A stretch of DNA of 64,000 bases from Methylobacterium sp. WL1 (GCF_008000895.1 NZ_CP042823.1:806001-870000); one strand, 5' to 3'; shown: positions 49,078 to 59,879, numbered from the stretch's first letter. The notes: generated by a model not told the origin, from the sequence alone. Made by a program: numbers and translations.

Positions 49078-51048
49078 TTATCCCCGCCCCGGATCAGACC
49101 CGTCCAGCAGCGCCGAGACCCGGTTCGCCAGGTCGGCCGAGCGGAACGGCTTGGTCAGCACCGGCAGATCGTCCGGAATCTGCATCGCCTCCGCATGGCC
49201 GGTGAGGATCAGCACCGGCAGGCTCGGGTCGCGGCCGCGGATCTCGGCGGCGAGCTCGATGCCGCTCATGCCCGGCATGGCGAGGTCGGCTACGATCAGG
49301 TCGAAGCGGCCAGGCGCGAAGGACCGGAGCGCGGCCTCGCCGTCGCCGGCCTCCGTGGCGTCGTGGCCGAAGCCCGCCAGGAACGAGGCGGTGACATGCC
49401 GGACCTGCGCGTCGTCGTCGACCACCAGGATCCGCGCCGAACGGGCTGCCATCGGGGCGTCGTCCTGCTCACCGGCCACCTGCTCGGGTGCCTCGGTCGC
49501 GAAGGGCAGGGCGAGCTCGACCCGCGTTCCCCGGCCGACCTCGCTCTCGATGGCGAGCCGGCCCTTCGATTGCTGGGTGAGGCCGAACACCATGGCGAGG
49601 CCGAGGCCCGTGCCCTGACCCACCGCCTTGGTGGTGAAGAACGGCTCGCAGACCCTGCGCAGGATCTCGTCCGGGATGCCGGTGCCATCGTCGGTGACGC
49701 TGATACCGAGATAGGAGCCGTCGGCGATCTCGGGGTCGCCCGCGATGTCGAGGCGCCGGGTCGCCACCATGATGGTGCCGCCCTCCGGCATCGCGTCCCG
49801 GGCGTTGATGCACAGGTTGAGCACGGCCAGTTCGAGCTGGTCCGGATCGACCTGAACGGCGGGCAGGCCCTCGGTCAGGTCGGTGCGGACGCTGACCAAG
49901 CCGCCGAGACTGCGGCCGAACAGGTCGCTCATCCCGCCGATCAGGGCGTTGACGTCCGTGGCGCGGGCCTGGAGGTCGTGCGCGCGGCTGAAGCTCAGCA
50001 GGCGCTTGGTCAGGGAGGCGCCGCGCTCGGCCGCGCCGCGTGCATTCTCGATCAGGCGCTGCACCCGCGGCAGGTCGGCGACCTTGGGGGCGGCGAGTTC
50101 CAGGCTGCCGAGGATCGCGGTAAGCAGGTTGTTGAAATCGTGCGCGATGCCGCCGGCCAGGGTGCCGAGCGCCTGCATCTTGTCGGATTGGCGCAGCCGG
50201 GCCTCCAGGGTCCGCTGCTCGGTCACGTCCCGCTCGATCACCGCGAGATGACTGATCGCGCCGCCCGCATCGCGGATCGGCACCCGGGTGACGTGGCTCC
50301 AGAGTTCTGCACCGACCGGGCCGTCGCTGGTCAGGCTCTCGGCGACCGCCCCGGAGCGGATCGCGGCGGCATCGGCCTCGGCCACGGCGCCGCCCTTCGC
50401 GCCGATCAGGTCGCCCTCCCGTTGCCCGAGGCAGCCCGAGACGTCCCGGCCGAGCTGGGCCGCCTTGCGGGCGTTGAGGCGCACGAAGCGCCCGTCCGCG
50501 TCCTTGAAGCTGATCGCGTCCTGAGCGTGGTCGAGCAGACCGCGCAGCAGGGCCCGCTCGGTGGCGAGGTCGCGGCCGAGCCGATGGCGTTCGAAGGCCT
50601 GCCGGACCGTGGAGCGCAGCAGGCTCGCGTCCCAGGGCTTGGTGACGTAGCCGACGATGCCGCCGCGGTTGAGCGCGGCGATCACCGCGGTGATGTCGGC
50701 ATAGCCGGTGAGCAGGATCGCCTGCGCGTCGTGGAAGGCGCGTGCCTCGGCCAAGAGCGCGTCGCCGGTGAGGCCGGGCATGCGCTGGTCCGACAGCACC
50801 ACGGCGATGTCGGGCTCGGCGTGCAGGATCTCGAGCGCCTCGTTCGGGTTCGAGGTCGTCAGAACCCGGTAGGAATCCTCGAACAGGTCCTCCAGGGCGA
50901 TCAGGATATCCGGCTCGTCATCGACGGCCAGGATGGTCCCGCGGGGGCCATCGAACCCGGCCCCGTTCTCGTGCAGTGAATGCGTATCCGTCACCGAACC
51001 GGTGTCCATCGCAGCGGGGAATGCTCGTCCTGCCGTGCCTTCACTCAT
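49078..51048 (-). CDS. Hybrid histidine kinase, REC-PAS-HisKA-HATPase-REC
   Basis: 656 residues. An N-terminal receiver (about 38-155, phospho-acceptor Asp87 in VVLSDQRMPGLTG) of the RpfG/HupR style is followed by a PAS domain (about 165-280), a kinase core with His303 (LAGGIAHDFNNLLTAILG), ATPase motifs NARDAMPEGG, DDGTGIP and GQGTGLGL, and a C-terminal receiver (about 538-650, Asp588 in LIVADLAMPGMSG). There is no membrane segment. Being the last gene of the operon and starting with a receiver, it is a plausible acceptor of phosphate from the upstream CheA; that link is inference. It overlaps the preceding gene by four bases. Confidence 0.9.
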   Translation of the reverse strand: MSEGTAGRAFPAAMDTGSVTDTHSLHENGAGFDGPRGTILAVDDEPDILIALEDLFEDSYRVLTTSNPNEALEILHAEPDIAVVLSDQRMPGLTGDALLAEARAFHDAQAILLTGYADITAVIAALNRGGIVGYVTKPWDASLLRSTVRQAFERHRLGRDLATERALLRGLLDHAQDAISFKDADGRFVRLNARKAAQLGRDVSGCLGQREGDLIGAKGGAVAEADAAAIRSGAVAESLTSDGPVGAELWSHVTRVPIRDAGGAISHLAVIERDVTEQRTLEARLRQSDKMQALGTLAGGIAHDFNNLLTAILGSLELAAPKVADLPRVQRLIENARGAAERGASLTKRLLSFSRAHDLQARATDVNALIGGMSDLFGRSLGGLVSVRTDLTEGLPAVQVDPDQLELAVLNLCINARDAMPEGGTIMVATRRLDIAGDPEIADGSYLGISVTDDGTGIPDEILRRVCEPFFTTKAVGQGTGLGLAMVFGLTQQSKGRLAIESEVGRGTRVELALPFATEAPEQVAGEQDDAPMAARSARILVVDDDAQVRHVTASFLAGFGHDATEAGDGEAALRSFAPGRFDLIVADLAMPGMSGIELAAEIRGRDPSLPVLILTGHAEAMQIPDDLPVLTKPFRSADLANRVSALLDGSDPGRG

Positions 51049-52766
51049 GCGCTGGACGCCTGCCGCGGAATCCCGATCACGAAGCAGGCTCCCCCGTCCG
51101 GCGCCGCCTCCACGGTGAGCGAGCCGCTATGCGCCTGAACGACGCTGTAGGCAATCGCAAGACCCAGGCCGGTGCCTGAGCCCACGGGCTTTGTCGTGAA
51201 GAACGGCTCGAATATCTTTTCACGTAGGTCTTCCGGGATACCAGGACCAGTATCGCTGATGCGGATCTCGTCGACCTCCGGGTTCGACAGGGTATCGATC
51301 CGGATCATGCCGCCCTCCGGCATGGCGTCGGCGGCGTTGCCCAGGATGTTCATCACCACCTGGTTGAGCAGCGCCGGGGTGCAGTGGATTTCGGGCCGGC
51401 CGGCGAAGCTGCGCTCCACCGCGATCCGGCCGCCGAGCTTGTGCTGGATCAGCGCCAGCACGGTCTCGATCGCCTCGGGCACGTTGACCAGGGCCCGCTC
51501 GCCCTCGTCGAGGCGCGAGAACTTGCGCAGGTTGAGCACCAGATCCTGGATCCGGGTCAGCCCCATCCGCATCGACCCGACCCGTTGACGGGCCTTGTCG
51601 ACGGCGCGGGAGGCCGCCTCCGGGGCAGCGTTCGGCAATTCGTTGAGCAGGCGCTCGACCGTACCCTGATGGGCCAGGATGAAGGCCAGGGGATTGTTGA
51701 TCTCGTGGGCGATGCCGGCGACCAGCTCGCCGAGCGAGGCCATCTTGGCAGCCTGGACCAGCTTGGCCTGGGCCTCGGTGATCTGCCGATTGGCGTCGGC
51801 GAGGTCGCGGTTGGCCCGCTCCAGGGCGTCGGCGAGGCGGGCGCGCGCCTCGGAGGCCTCGGCCTCGGCGCGGGCGCGCTCCACCGCCCGCTCGCGCTCG
51901 CCGAACTGGCCGGCGATGCGACGGTCGTCCTCCTCCAGCAGGCGGCGGCGCACGAAGCCGCGCACCCGCAGGGCCAGCACCTCGGCATCGGTCTTGGAGA
52001 CAACATCGTCGGCGCCGGCCGCGAAGGCCTCGACCAGAAAGTCCTTGGCCGGATCGCTGCCGGCGATGCCCACGAGGTGGAAGCCGGCCCCGGCGGCCTG
52101 GCCGGAGCGGCGCTGGCTGATCGCCCGGCACAGGGTGAGGCCGTCATAGGCGTGGCCGAGCAGGTCGACGGTCACGCAGTCGAACGCATCCTCGCCCACT
52201 CCGTTGAGCGATTCGAGCGCGGCCTCCGGCCCGTCGGCGGTGGCAACGTGGTGCCCCTCCTGCCCGAGCAGGCCCGCCAGGAAGGTCCGGTAGGTCAGGC
52301 TGCCGTCGATCACCAGGATCCGCCCGCGCCGGAACGCGGCGGCACCGGGCCCCTCGCCCTCGGCGGAGGGGCGGCGCTCGCGCAGAAGGGCGCGGATGCG
52401 CAGAATCATCAGGTCGCGGTCGGCGGATTTCGGCAGGTAGGCGTCGGCGCCGCTCTCCAGGCCCTTCCGTTCGCCGCCACCGCCGCCGGTGAGCATCAGC
52501 ACCGGCAGGGCCCGGGTGCGCAGGGACAGGCGCATCTGGCGGATCAGCTCGTCGCCATCCATGCCGGGCAGGTGATAATCGGCCACCACGAGGTCGGGCT
52601 GGCTGCGGTTGAGATGGTCGAGGGCGGCTTCTGCGGAGGGGCAGCGTTCCACCGAGAAACCGTTCGCCTCAAGGAGAAGGCGCAGTTCCAGAGCCTGCGT
52701 CTCCGAATCCTCCACGAGCAGGATCCGGGCAGGCCCGTCCTGGGCGCCGGCCTCGCTCCGGCTCAC
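51045..52766 (-). CDS. Two-receiver histidine kinase, REC-REC-HisKA-HATPase
   Basis: 573 residues. Receiver 1 (about 14-130, Asp63 in [12 protein letters not shown]), receiver 2 (about 148-270, Asp201, with the variant [12 protein letters not shown]), a coiled coil (about 285-340), then a kinase core with His354 ([18 protein letters not shown]) and ATPase motifs [17 protein letters not shown] and GSGTGLGL. It ends with the ATPase and has no membrane segment. Receivers at the N terminus suggest control by phosphorylation from CheA. Its start overlaps the cheB stop by four bases, and its stop overlaps the next kinase start by four bases. Confidence 0.9.
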   Translation of the reverse strand: MSRSEAGAQDGPARILLVEDSETQALELRLLLEANGFSVERCPSAEAALDHLNRSQPDLVVADYHLPGMDGDELIRQMRLSLRTRALPVLMLTGGGGGERKGLESGADAYLPKSADRDLMILRIRALLRERRPSAEGEGPGAAAFRRGRILVIDGSLTYRTFLAGLLGQEGHHVATADGPEAALESLNGVGEDAFDCVTVDLLGHAYDGLTLCRAISQRRSGQAAGAGFHLVGIAGSDPAKDFLVEAFAAGADDVVSKTDAEVLALRVRGFVRRRLLEEDDRRIAGQFGERERAVERARAEAEASEARARLADALERANRDLADANRQITEAQAKLVQAAKMASLGELVAGIAHEINNPLAFILAHQGTVERLLNELPNAAPEAASRAVDKARQRVGSMRMGLTRIQDLVLNLRKFSRLDEGERALVNVPEAIETVLALIQHKLGGRIAVERSFAGRPEIHCTPALLNQVVMNILGNAADAMPEGGMIRIDTLSNPEVDEIRISDTGPGIPEDLREKIFEPFFTTKPVGSGTGLGLAIAYSVVQAHSGSLTVEAAPDGGACFVIGIPRQASSA

Positions 52767-53830
52767 GGCCGCGCCCCGGGATCGGCAAGCCGCAGGACGT
52801 GGTCGCCGATCCGGTCGAGGGGCAGGATCGCGCGGGCGGCGCCGAGCCGCACCGCCGCCGCCGGCATGCCGTAGACCACAGCGGTGCTCTCGTGCTCGGC
52901 CACGGTCTGGGCGCCGGCCCGGTGCATGTCGGCGAGGCCGACCGCCCCATCCTCGCCCATGCCGGTGAGCAGCACGCCGATCCCCGAGGGTCCGACCTGA
53001 CGGGCCAGAGAGCGGAACAGCACCGTGGCGGCCGGGCGCTGGCCGGAGACGGGTTCGGTGGCGATCACGCGCATCACCCGGCCGGAGCCGATCTCCAGGT
53101 GCCGGTCACCGGGCGCCACGTAGACGCAGCCGGGCTCCGCGCGCTCCCCGTCCTGCGCCAGCGAGACCGGCAGGGCCACGACGCTGTCGAGCCAGGTGGC
53201 GAAACCCTCCATGAAGGCCGGGCCCATATGCTGGACTACCAGCACCGGCAGCGGAAAGGTTTTGGGCAGGGCGCCGATCACCCGGGCGAGCGCCGGCGGA
53301 CCGCCTGTCGACGCGCCGATCGCCAGCAGGCTCGGCGCCTGCGCCGCCGCCTCGGTGGGGGCGGCGAAGGAGGCCAGGCTGGTTCGTCCGGCCCATTCGG
53401 CACCGATCGGCCGCCGCCGGATCACCGGGACTTGCGCCATAATTCGAAGCTGGGTGCAGATCTCTCCGGCCACCGCCTCGTAGCCCGCATGGGTCGTCGC
53501 CACGGGCTTCTCGACCACCGACAGGGCGCCGGCGCGCAGCGCATTCATGGAGATGCGGAGCGACGAATCTTCCACCGCATCGGCGATCACGACGATCGGG
53601 GTCGGTTGCTCCGCCATGATCCGGCGGGTGGTCTCGAGACCGTCGATGCCGGGCAGGCGGATATCCATGGAGATCACGTCCGGCCGCACCGTCTGAAGGG
53701 TGGCCAGGGCCTCCTCGCCGGAGGGCACCGCGGCCACGAGTTCGAGCCGGGGATCGCGCGACACGATGTAGCGCAGCAACTCGCGCACCACGAGGCTGTC
53801 CTCGACGAGCATGACCCGGACGGGCGTCAT
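52763..53830 (-). CDS. cheB: Chemotaxis methylesterase/response regulator CheB
   Basis: 355 residues. An N-terminal receiver with Asp56 (ISMDIRLPGIDGLET) is joined to a methylesterase domain (about 165-350) with the catalytic triad Ser174 in GASTGGPPAL, His201 in VVQHMGPAF and Asp294 in GMGEDGAVGL. CheB removes methyl groups from chemoreceptors when phosphorylated by CheA. ATGA overlaps with cheA before it and the kinase gene after it indicate coupled translation. This gene is intact although the two genes before it are frameshifted. Confidence 0.95.
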   Translation of the reverse strand: MTPVRVMLVEDSLVVRELLRYIVSRDPRLELVAAVPSGEEALATLQTVRPDVISMDIRLPGIDGLETTRRIMAEQPTPIVVIADAVEDSSLRISMNALRAGALSVVEKPVATTHAGYEAVAGEICTQLRIMAQVPVIRRRPIGAEWAGRTSLASFAAPTEAAAQAPSLLAIGASTGGPPALARVIGALPKTFPLPVLVVQHMGPAFMEGFATWLDSVVALPVSLAQDGERAEPGCVYVAPGDRHLEIGSGRVMRVIATEPVSGQRPAATVLFRSLARQVGPSGIGVLLTGMGEDGAVGLADMHRAGAQTVAEHESTAVVYGMPAAAVRLGAARAILPLDRIGDHVLRLADPGARP

Positions 53831-56054
53831 AGCAGCTGTCCGATCGTGTCGAGCAGCTGGCGCTGGTCGAATTTCTGCTTGGTTAGGTAGGCGTCCGCGC
53901 CGAGGTCGAGGCCGCGGGAGACGTCGGCCGCATCCCCGCGCGAGGTCATCAGGATTGTTGGGAGCCGGGCGAAGCGGGTATCGGCGCGCAGGGCCTTGAG
54001 CAGGCCGAAGCCGTCGAGGCGCGGCATCTCCACGTCGGCCAGCACAAGATCGATGGGCTCGATCTCGGCGCGCAGCCGGTCGAGGGCGTCCTGACCGTCG
54101 ACGCAGACGACCACGCGGTAGCCGGCGGCTTCCAAGATGCCCTTCTCCAAGGTGCGGGTGGTGATCGAGTCGTCGACGACCAGGATGGTCGCCCGTGCGG
54201 TGGCGCGGGGCGCGGTCGTCGAACGTGGAGCCTGCGCCATCGTTCCGAGCGAAAGGCCCGACGCCATCGACGCGGCCCGGGCGGCGAGGCCGTCGGGGTC
54301 GAGGACCAGCACCGGCACGTCGCCGGGCAGGACAGCCGTCCCGGCGATCAGGCCGGGATCGGCCCCGAAGGCCGGCGCCGGCAGGACCAGTAAAGCGCGG
54401 ACGTCGTGCAGGCGGTCGACCCCGAGCGCCAGGCGGCCGCCGCCGGCCCGCAGCAGCACCGCGGTCAGGATCGTCGGGTCCTGACCGGCCGCGTCCGGGG
54501 CGGTCGGCGCTTGGCCCAGGATCTCGGTGAGGGCGGCGACCGGATGGTTCGTCGCGGCATCATCCGCGCCGATCCGCAGGATCGTCCGCCCCAGGGCGAT
54601 GGGCAAGCCGGTGCGGTCCATGCGCAGCAGCCGCTCCACCGCGCCGCCCGGCAAGGCATAGGTCCGCCCGGCCGCCTCGACCAGCAGCAGGCTGCGCCGG
54701 GCCGCCGAGAGCGGCAGGCTGAACACCAGGGCGGTACCGGCGGGCTCGCGCGGCTCCAGGCGCACGCTGCCGAGCAGCTGGCGGGCGGCATCCGCGGCCA
54801 CGGACAGGCCGTAGCCCCGCCCCGACAGGGTATCGACCGCCTCCGCGGTGGAGAAGCCGGGCTCGAAGACGAGGCGCAGCAGGGTCTCGGGGTCAGCTTC
54901 CTCCCCGGGGGCGATCAGGCCGCGGGCGCGGGCTGTGGCGGCGATCCGGGACAGGTCCGGCCCCGGCCCGTCATCCGTGACGGTGACCTGCAGGCGCGAG
55001 CCGCGCACGGCCACCTCCAGCCCGAGCGCCAAGGCCTCGGGTTTGCCGGCGGCACGGCGGATCTCCGGACTCTGCCAGCCGTGGCTCAGGGCGTTGCGCA
55101 GGGCGTGGAGCAGCGGATCCTTCAGGGCCTGGAGCAGGCCGCGCTCCACAGGCAGGTCGAGGCCGCGCAGGTCGAGATCGACGTCGCGGTCCTGCTCCCG
55201 GGCGGTCTCGCGGATCGAGCGGGCGAGGGGGCCGAGCACGGTCTCGGCCGGCACCAGGGCGAGGCGCTCGGCCTCGGCGCGGACCCGGAACGCCGCGCCC
55301 TCGACCGCGCTGGTCGCCGCGGCCTGACGGCGGGACAGCTCCGCGGCCTCCCGGGCGAAGCCGCCGAGATGGCCGCCAGCGCGCAGCCTCCGCCTCGTCC
55401 GCAACGGATTTGCCGCCAGCGCCCGGCGCCGGCCCGCATGTCGCGGGCGAGCCGGGCGAGGCGCGCCAGGCCCGGCGGCGGGGCCTGCGCCGCAAGGGTA
55501 CTGGTCAGGTCGTATTGCCCGCCAGGGCCTCCACGGCCTCCCCGGGCACGCGTAGGATCGCGGCGCCGGACCGGCGGGCTCGGGGATGGCGCCGGGCGAC
55601 CGGAACCGGCGCCGGCGGGCGGGTTCGGCAGCCCGCGCGACCGGTGGCGGTGGCGCAGCAGGCGGGGCTTCCTCGCGGCCTCCCCGGGGAGGCCGAGGCA
55701 TTGCCCGAGGGCCGATAGGGCGTCGGCCGGCATGTCCGGCCCGGCCCCGTCCTGGAGGCCGGCGACGTAGCTCTCGATCCGGTCGAGGGCCAAGTGGACG
55801 GCGTTGGCCGCCTCGCGGTCGACCGGTTGCGCGTTGGTGCGGACCCGCTCGAACAGGGTCTCCAGGCGGTGGGCGACCGCCTCCACGGCCGGGAGATCGA
55901 CGGCGCGGGCGGCACCCTTGAGGCTGTGAGCGCGGCGGAACACGTCGTTCCAGTCCGGGGTCGCGCTCCCGAGCGCGGCCCGGATCGCCGTGACGTGCTC
56001 GCGGTGCTCGACCTCGAAGGCCGCGAGCAGGAGCTGGCGGATATCGGCGGGCAA
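53827..56054 (-). pseudogene. cheA: Hybrid CheA kinase (Hpt-HATPase-CheW-REC), broken by frameshifts
   Basis: Read in order, pieces in three frames make one CheA with a C-terminal receiver. An Hpt domain starts at 56054 (MPADIRQLLLAAFEVEHREH; phospho-His in FRRAHSLKGAARAVDLPAVE). Between about 55710 and 55390 the coding sequence jumps frame at least four times across a Pro/Ala linker and the dimerisation region. From about 55390 to 53827 one frame is intact, with LLHALRNALSHG, DDGPGPDLSRIA, a CheW-like domain and a receiver (IDLVLADVEMPRLDG). The domain order is that of WspE. Either sequencing errors or true decay; flanking genes are clean. Confidence 0.8.
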
Positions 56055-56067
56055 GGCGGTACCGCCC

Positions 56068-57739
56068 TCAGTGCCGGTAGCGTTCGGCCAGGGCCATGAG
56101 GGCCTGGGCGAGTTCGGTGAGGTTGGCCGAGGCCGCCTCGACCTCGCGGGTGCCGGCCGCCGTCTGCTGGCTGGCCTGGCGGATGTTCTGCAGCGCGCCC
56201 ATCACCTGCTCGATCCCGAGCTGCTGCTGGTTGGTCGAGGCCACGATCTGCTGGAACGTCTGCACGTTCTCCTCCACCCGCGCCGTGATCTCCTCGATCG
56301 TCCGCTGGGTCGTGTCCGAGCGCGTCTTGCCGGCCGCCGCGCGCTTGACCGCCTCCTCGGTGAGCATCACCGACGTGTTGATGCCCCGCTGGATCTCGCC
56401 CAGGATCCCCCGGACCTGACCGGTGGCCGCCTTGGCCTGGTCGGCCAGCAGCTTCATCTCGGAGGCCACCACGGCGAAGCTGCGCCGTCTCGCCGGCCGC
56501 CGCCGCCTCGATCGCGGCGTTCAGCGCCAGCAGGTGCGTGCGCTCCGGAGATGTCGTTGACCGTCTCGATGATGTCGCCGATCGTCTGGGTCTTCTCCGA
56601 CAGGCTGACGATGTTGCGCCACCGCCTCGGCCTGCTCGCGGGATCGCGTCCATCGCCTTTGGCGGTGTCGGAGACCGCGCGCAGTATCCCGCGGAGGTCT
56701 GGGCCGTGGCCTGGGCGGTGGCGATCACCTCGGTGGCGCGTTTGCCGATCTGGGCGCCGGAATGGGTGATCCGTCCACCGTGGCCGCAGTCTCCTGCATC
56801 GGCCGCGAACTGCTCCTCGACCGACGCCGCCTGCTGCTGCGCCGAGGCGCGGATCTCGGCCGCGGCGGCGTTCAGGTCGGCGGTGGCCGCCCGGCTCGTG
56901 CGGGCGAGGTCCGACAGGTTGTCCACCATCGCGTTCAGGGTCCGCCCCAGGCGCGCGATCTCGTCGCCGCCGCGCATGTCGAGCCGGCCCGAGAGATCCC
57001 CGTCGCCGACCCGCTCCACGAAGCCCATCACGGTCTCCAGCGGGCGCACCACGGCCTGCCGGATCATCCAGGTGACGATGATCGCCAGCAGCACGGCTGC
57101 AGTCAGCGTCAGGTAGATCGACAGGCGCGAGCGCTCGTAGACCTCGTGGGCGGCGCGCTGCCCCAGGGCCATGCCGCCGTCGAGCAGGGTGCGCAGGTTC
57201 GTGATGCCCCCCAGGAACGGCGCCTGCAGCCGGCTGATCTCGTCGTTGCGCGCCTCGACCCCGGCGACGTCCTGTCGGGCGATGGCGGCGAACTGCGCCT
57301 CGCCGACGCTCCGCACCTCCCGGAACGAGCGCTGCACGTCCGCCGCGGCCGTGGCGATGCGGTCCCAGACGGCGTTGCGCTCGGTGGAGATCGACTGGGT
57401 CCGGTACTCGCCGGCGAGTTGCATCGTGGCGGCGAGGCCGCTCTCGATCTGGGCGGCGGTCCGGCGCCAGGTCGTCAGGGTATCGTCGGCGCGCGCCGGC
57501 CGCCCTTGCGCCTGCGACAGCATCGCAATCACGGCGCTGCGCCGCAGGAGCCCGAGATCCCGGGCCTGGTTGCCGAGGTCGTCGAGCTGGCGCAGCACCG
57601 ACATATCGCGCCGGACGATGGCGTCGGTGGTGTCGCGCACCGCCCCGATCTGCTCCAGCGCGTAGAAGCCGAGCGCCACGATCACCACGGTGACGGCCAC
57701 GAAGCCGAGGAGGATGCGTCTTCCGATCGAGAACGTCAC
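56068..57739 (-). pseudogene. Chemoreceptor (WspA-like) broken by clustered indels
   Basis: The N terminus is intact from 57739: membrane segment about 8-28 (RILLGFVAVTVVIVALGFYA), a periplasmic helical domain to about 205, a second membrane segment about 206-226, and HAMP (RPLETVMGFVERVGDGDLSG). Between about 56810 and 56480 I count about eight small indels relative to the sequence expected for a receptor signalling domain; for example, two of them turn an expected MQETAATVDE-like stretch into DAGDCGHGGR. The final 135 residues, from VASEMKLLADQAKAATGQV, are again in one frame (56472-56068). The receptor would feed CheA through the CheW genes before it. Repair of the indels would restore a full-length protein of about 550 residues. 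Confidence 0.8.
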
Positions 57740-57780
57740 GGTCGGGGCTGGCTCCGGTGGAGGGGCGCGCGGACGGGATT

Positions 57781-58413
57781 TTAGGGCAGTACGCGACGCA
57801 AGAGGCGGGGAAGGTCGACGACGACGAAATCCGGTCGGCCGTCGCCGGCCGAGGCGGGGGCATAACCCGAAGCGGCGGCATTGCCCAATCCGGCCGGATC
57901 GGCGTCCTCCGCGGTCGAGTCGACAGAGGCGGTGGCGATGCCCAGCACCCGGTCGACCGCCAGAGCGACGGGTTGAGCCTGGCCGCCGCGCAGCACGACG
58001 AGATGCCCGCCCCCGCGCTCGCCGTCGGGGGGCGATTCAGGGCGGCCCAGCGCCCGGGCAAGGCCCAGGACGCCGACGATCCGGCCCGACAGCGCGATCA
58101 GGCCGAGCAGCGCCGGCACCGCTCCCGGCATCGGCGTGCACGGGCGCATCGGCAGAACGTGCGCTACCGCGGCGAGCGGCAGCCCGTAGCGCTCGGCCCC
58201 GCAGGCGCAAACGAGGTGGTCGATGCCGGTCTCCGGCCCGGCAGAGAAGACTCTGCGCTGGGCCAGCGCTGCGGTGCGCTCGGCCACCAGGTCCCGGTCG
58301 GACTTGAACGCCCGGTCGGACTTGAGCGCCTGGTCGGACTTGGGGCGCCCGCCGCGATCCGGCGCGCTGGGCTGCGCTCCATCAGGGCTCCTGATGCCGC
58401 TGTCAGGGGCCAC
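57781..58413 (-). CDS. CheW-like coupling protein with N-terminal repeat segment
   Basis: 210 residues with a GTG start at 58413. The first 45 residues are disordered and carry three copies of KSD(Q/R)xx from an 18-base DNA repeat (58296-58342). The CheW domain follows (about 62-210: DHLVCACGAERYGLPLAAVA, then LLGLIALSGRIVGVLGLARA and VALAVDRVLGIATASV). CheW links receptors to CheA. It corresponds to one of the two CheW proteins (WspB/WspD) of Wsp-type clusters. Its 5' part overlaps the long open end of cheR, and the exact start is unsure. Confidence 0.8.
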   Translation of the reverse strand: MAPDSGIRSPDGAQPSAPDRGGRPKSDQALKSDRAFKSDRDLVAERTAALAQRRVFSAGPETGIDHLVCACGAERYGLPLAAVAHVLPMRPCTPMPGAVPALLGLIALSGRIVGVLGLARALGRPESPPDGERGGGHLVVLRGGQAQPVALAVDRVLGIATASVDSTAEDADPAGLGNAAASGYAPASAGDGRPDFVVVDLPRLLRRVLP

Positions 58414-59879
58414 GCTCCGGCCCGAGCCCGGCGCGGCGGCGGTGGCACCGGCGGCGATCCGCAGGCCGCGGCGCCGTCGCCCCTGAGCAGGAGCGTGTTC
58501 GGTCCGAGGGCTTGGCTCAACGCGATGGCGTTGTCGAGGGCGCGGGCCGCCTCGACGGGACGGTCGAGCCCGATCAGCAGCAGCCCGAGATGGTAGTGGG
58601 CCATCACGAAGCCCCGGTCGAGGTAGAGCGCTGCCCGCAGCGCGCGCTCGGCTTCGTCGTCCCGGCCGAGGGTGCGGGCGAGCAGGCCCTCGTAGAAGCG
58701 TAGGGCCGGATCGGTCGGGTCGTGCGCAAGGGCGCCGCGCAGGACCCGCCAGGCGGCGCCGGTTTCGCCGGCATCGGCGAGCGCACGGATGCGGGCGAGG
58801 TCACCGGCCGGCGCGTCCGGGTCGGCGGCCACGATCTCGACAGAGGACCGCTCGGCCACCTCCATTGCGGGCGGGCGCGGCTGCGCCAGGTCGCCACGAC
58901 GGTCCTCGAGCGCCACCCGCGGTTCCTCGACAGGCCGGGCGGGGCCCGGCTCGGCCGGCGGCGGGACCGGCCAGGGCGCGGGCGGCACCGCGTCGGCAAG
59001 GCGGCGGTAGGCCACGGTCCCGGGCAGGCTTACGGGATCGAGGAACCCCGAGAAGGTCGGGTTCGGCTCGGCATGGCCCAGCAGCAGCCAGCCGTCCGGC
59101 CGAAGTCTGCGCCCGAGGCCGCGCACCACCGCGGCCACCGTCTCGGCCTCGAAATAGATCAGCACGTTGCGGCACAAGATCAGGTCGTACCCTTCGCCCG
59201 GCGGGGTCTTGGGCTCGATGAGGCTTAACAAGTTGCCCCGCTCGAACCGCACCAGCGCGCGGAATTCCGGCCGCAGGGCGTAACCGCCCTCGCGGCGGAT
59301 CCCGGGGGCGGGGGGCAGGCGCGTGAAGTAGCGCAGCCGGTCCTCCGGCGGCATGGTGCGAAGCGCCCAGCGCCCGTACTCGGCGGCCCGGGCGGTGGCC
59401 AGCGCCTCGACGCTGATATCGGTGCCGAGGATCGCGATCCGCCAGTCGGGCAGGGCGTCGCCCAGGGCCTCGCGGACCAAGATCGCCAGGGAATAGGGCT
59501 CGGCGCCGGTCGAGCAGCCGGCGCTCCAGATCCGGAGGGTGCGGTCGAGGCTGTGAGCCGCGATCAGCGCGGGCAGGATCGTCTGGCGCAGGGCCTGGAA
59601 CTGCTCCGCGTACCGGAAGAAGAAGGTCTCGCCAACGGTGATCTCGGCCTCCAGGCAGGCCCATTCCGCCTCGCCCCGGGACCGGTCGGCCAGCAAGACG
59701 CTGTAGGCGGCGCAGTCGGCGACGGCGGTGGCCCGGAAGCGCCGGCGCAGGCGCTCGATCAGGAGTTCGTCCTTGTCGATATAATAATGGTGGCCCGTGC
59801 GGGCGATGATGCGTGCCTTCAGGGCAGCATAGGCGGGGTCGTCGCCCGGATGGGGGCGGGGCGGAACTTGGCGCGCCAT
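58164..59879 (-). CDS. cheR: CheR-type methyltransferase with C-terminal TPR repeats
   Basis: 571 codons as it stands. The helical N-terminal domain (about 10-75) is followed by the SAM-dependent methyltransferase domain (about 80-290; RIWSAGCSTGAEPYSLAILV, GTDISVEALA, YDLILCRNVLIYFEAET), then a linker and two or three TPR units (about 355-455; TDPALRFYEGLLARTLGRDD). This is the WspC layout. After about residue 460 the frame runs on through 250 bases of cheW in a different frame, with Ser/Pro/Arg-rich sequence, so the true 3' end is probably near 58480 and a frameshift there is likely. CheR methylates receptor glutamates. It starts 7 bases after the upstream cheW. Confidence 0.85.
   Translation of the reverse strand: MARQVPPRPHPGDDPAYAALKARIIARTGHHYYIDKDELLIERLRRRFRATAVADCAAYSVLLADRSRGEAEWACLEAEITVGETFFFRYAEQFQALRQTILPALIAAHSLDRTLRIWSAGCSTGAEPYSLAILVREALGDALPDWRIAILGTDISVEALATARAAEYGRWALRTMPPEDRLRYFTRLPPAPGIRREGGYALRPEFRALVRFERGNLLSLIEPKTPPGEGYDLILCRNVLIYFEAETVAAVVRGLGRRLRPDGWLLLGHAEPNPTFSGFLDPVSLPGTVAYRRLADAVPPAPWPVPPPAEPGPARPVEEPRVALEDRRGDLAQPRPPAMEVAERSSVEIVAADPDAPAGDLARIRALADAGETGAAWRVLRGALAHDPTDPALRFYEGLLARTLGRDDEAERALRAALYLDRGFVMAHYHLGLLLIGLDRPVEAARALDNAIALSQALGPNTLLLRGDGAAACGSPPVPPPPRRARAGAWPLTAASGALMERSPARRIAAGAPSPTRRSSPTGRSSPTGTWWPSAPQRWPSAESSLPGRRPASTTSFAPAGPSATGCRSPR

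Noticed and set aside
58296..58342. Short direct repeats considered as a CRISPR or integration site
   Set aside because: They are three in-frame 18-base copies inside the cheW coding sequence with no unique spacers.
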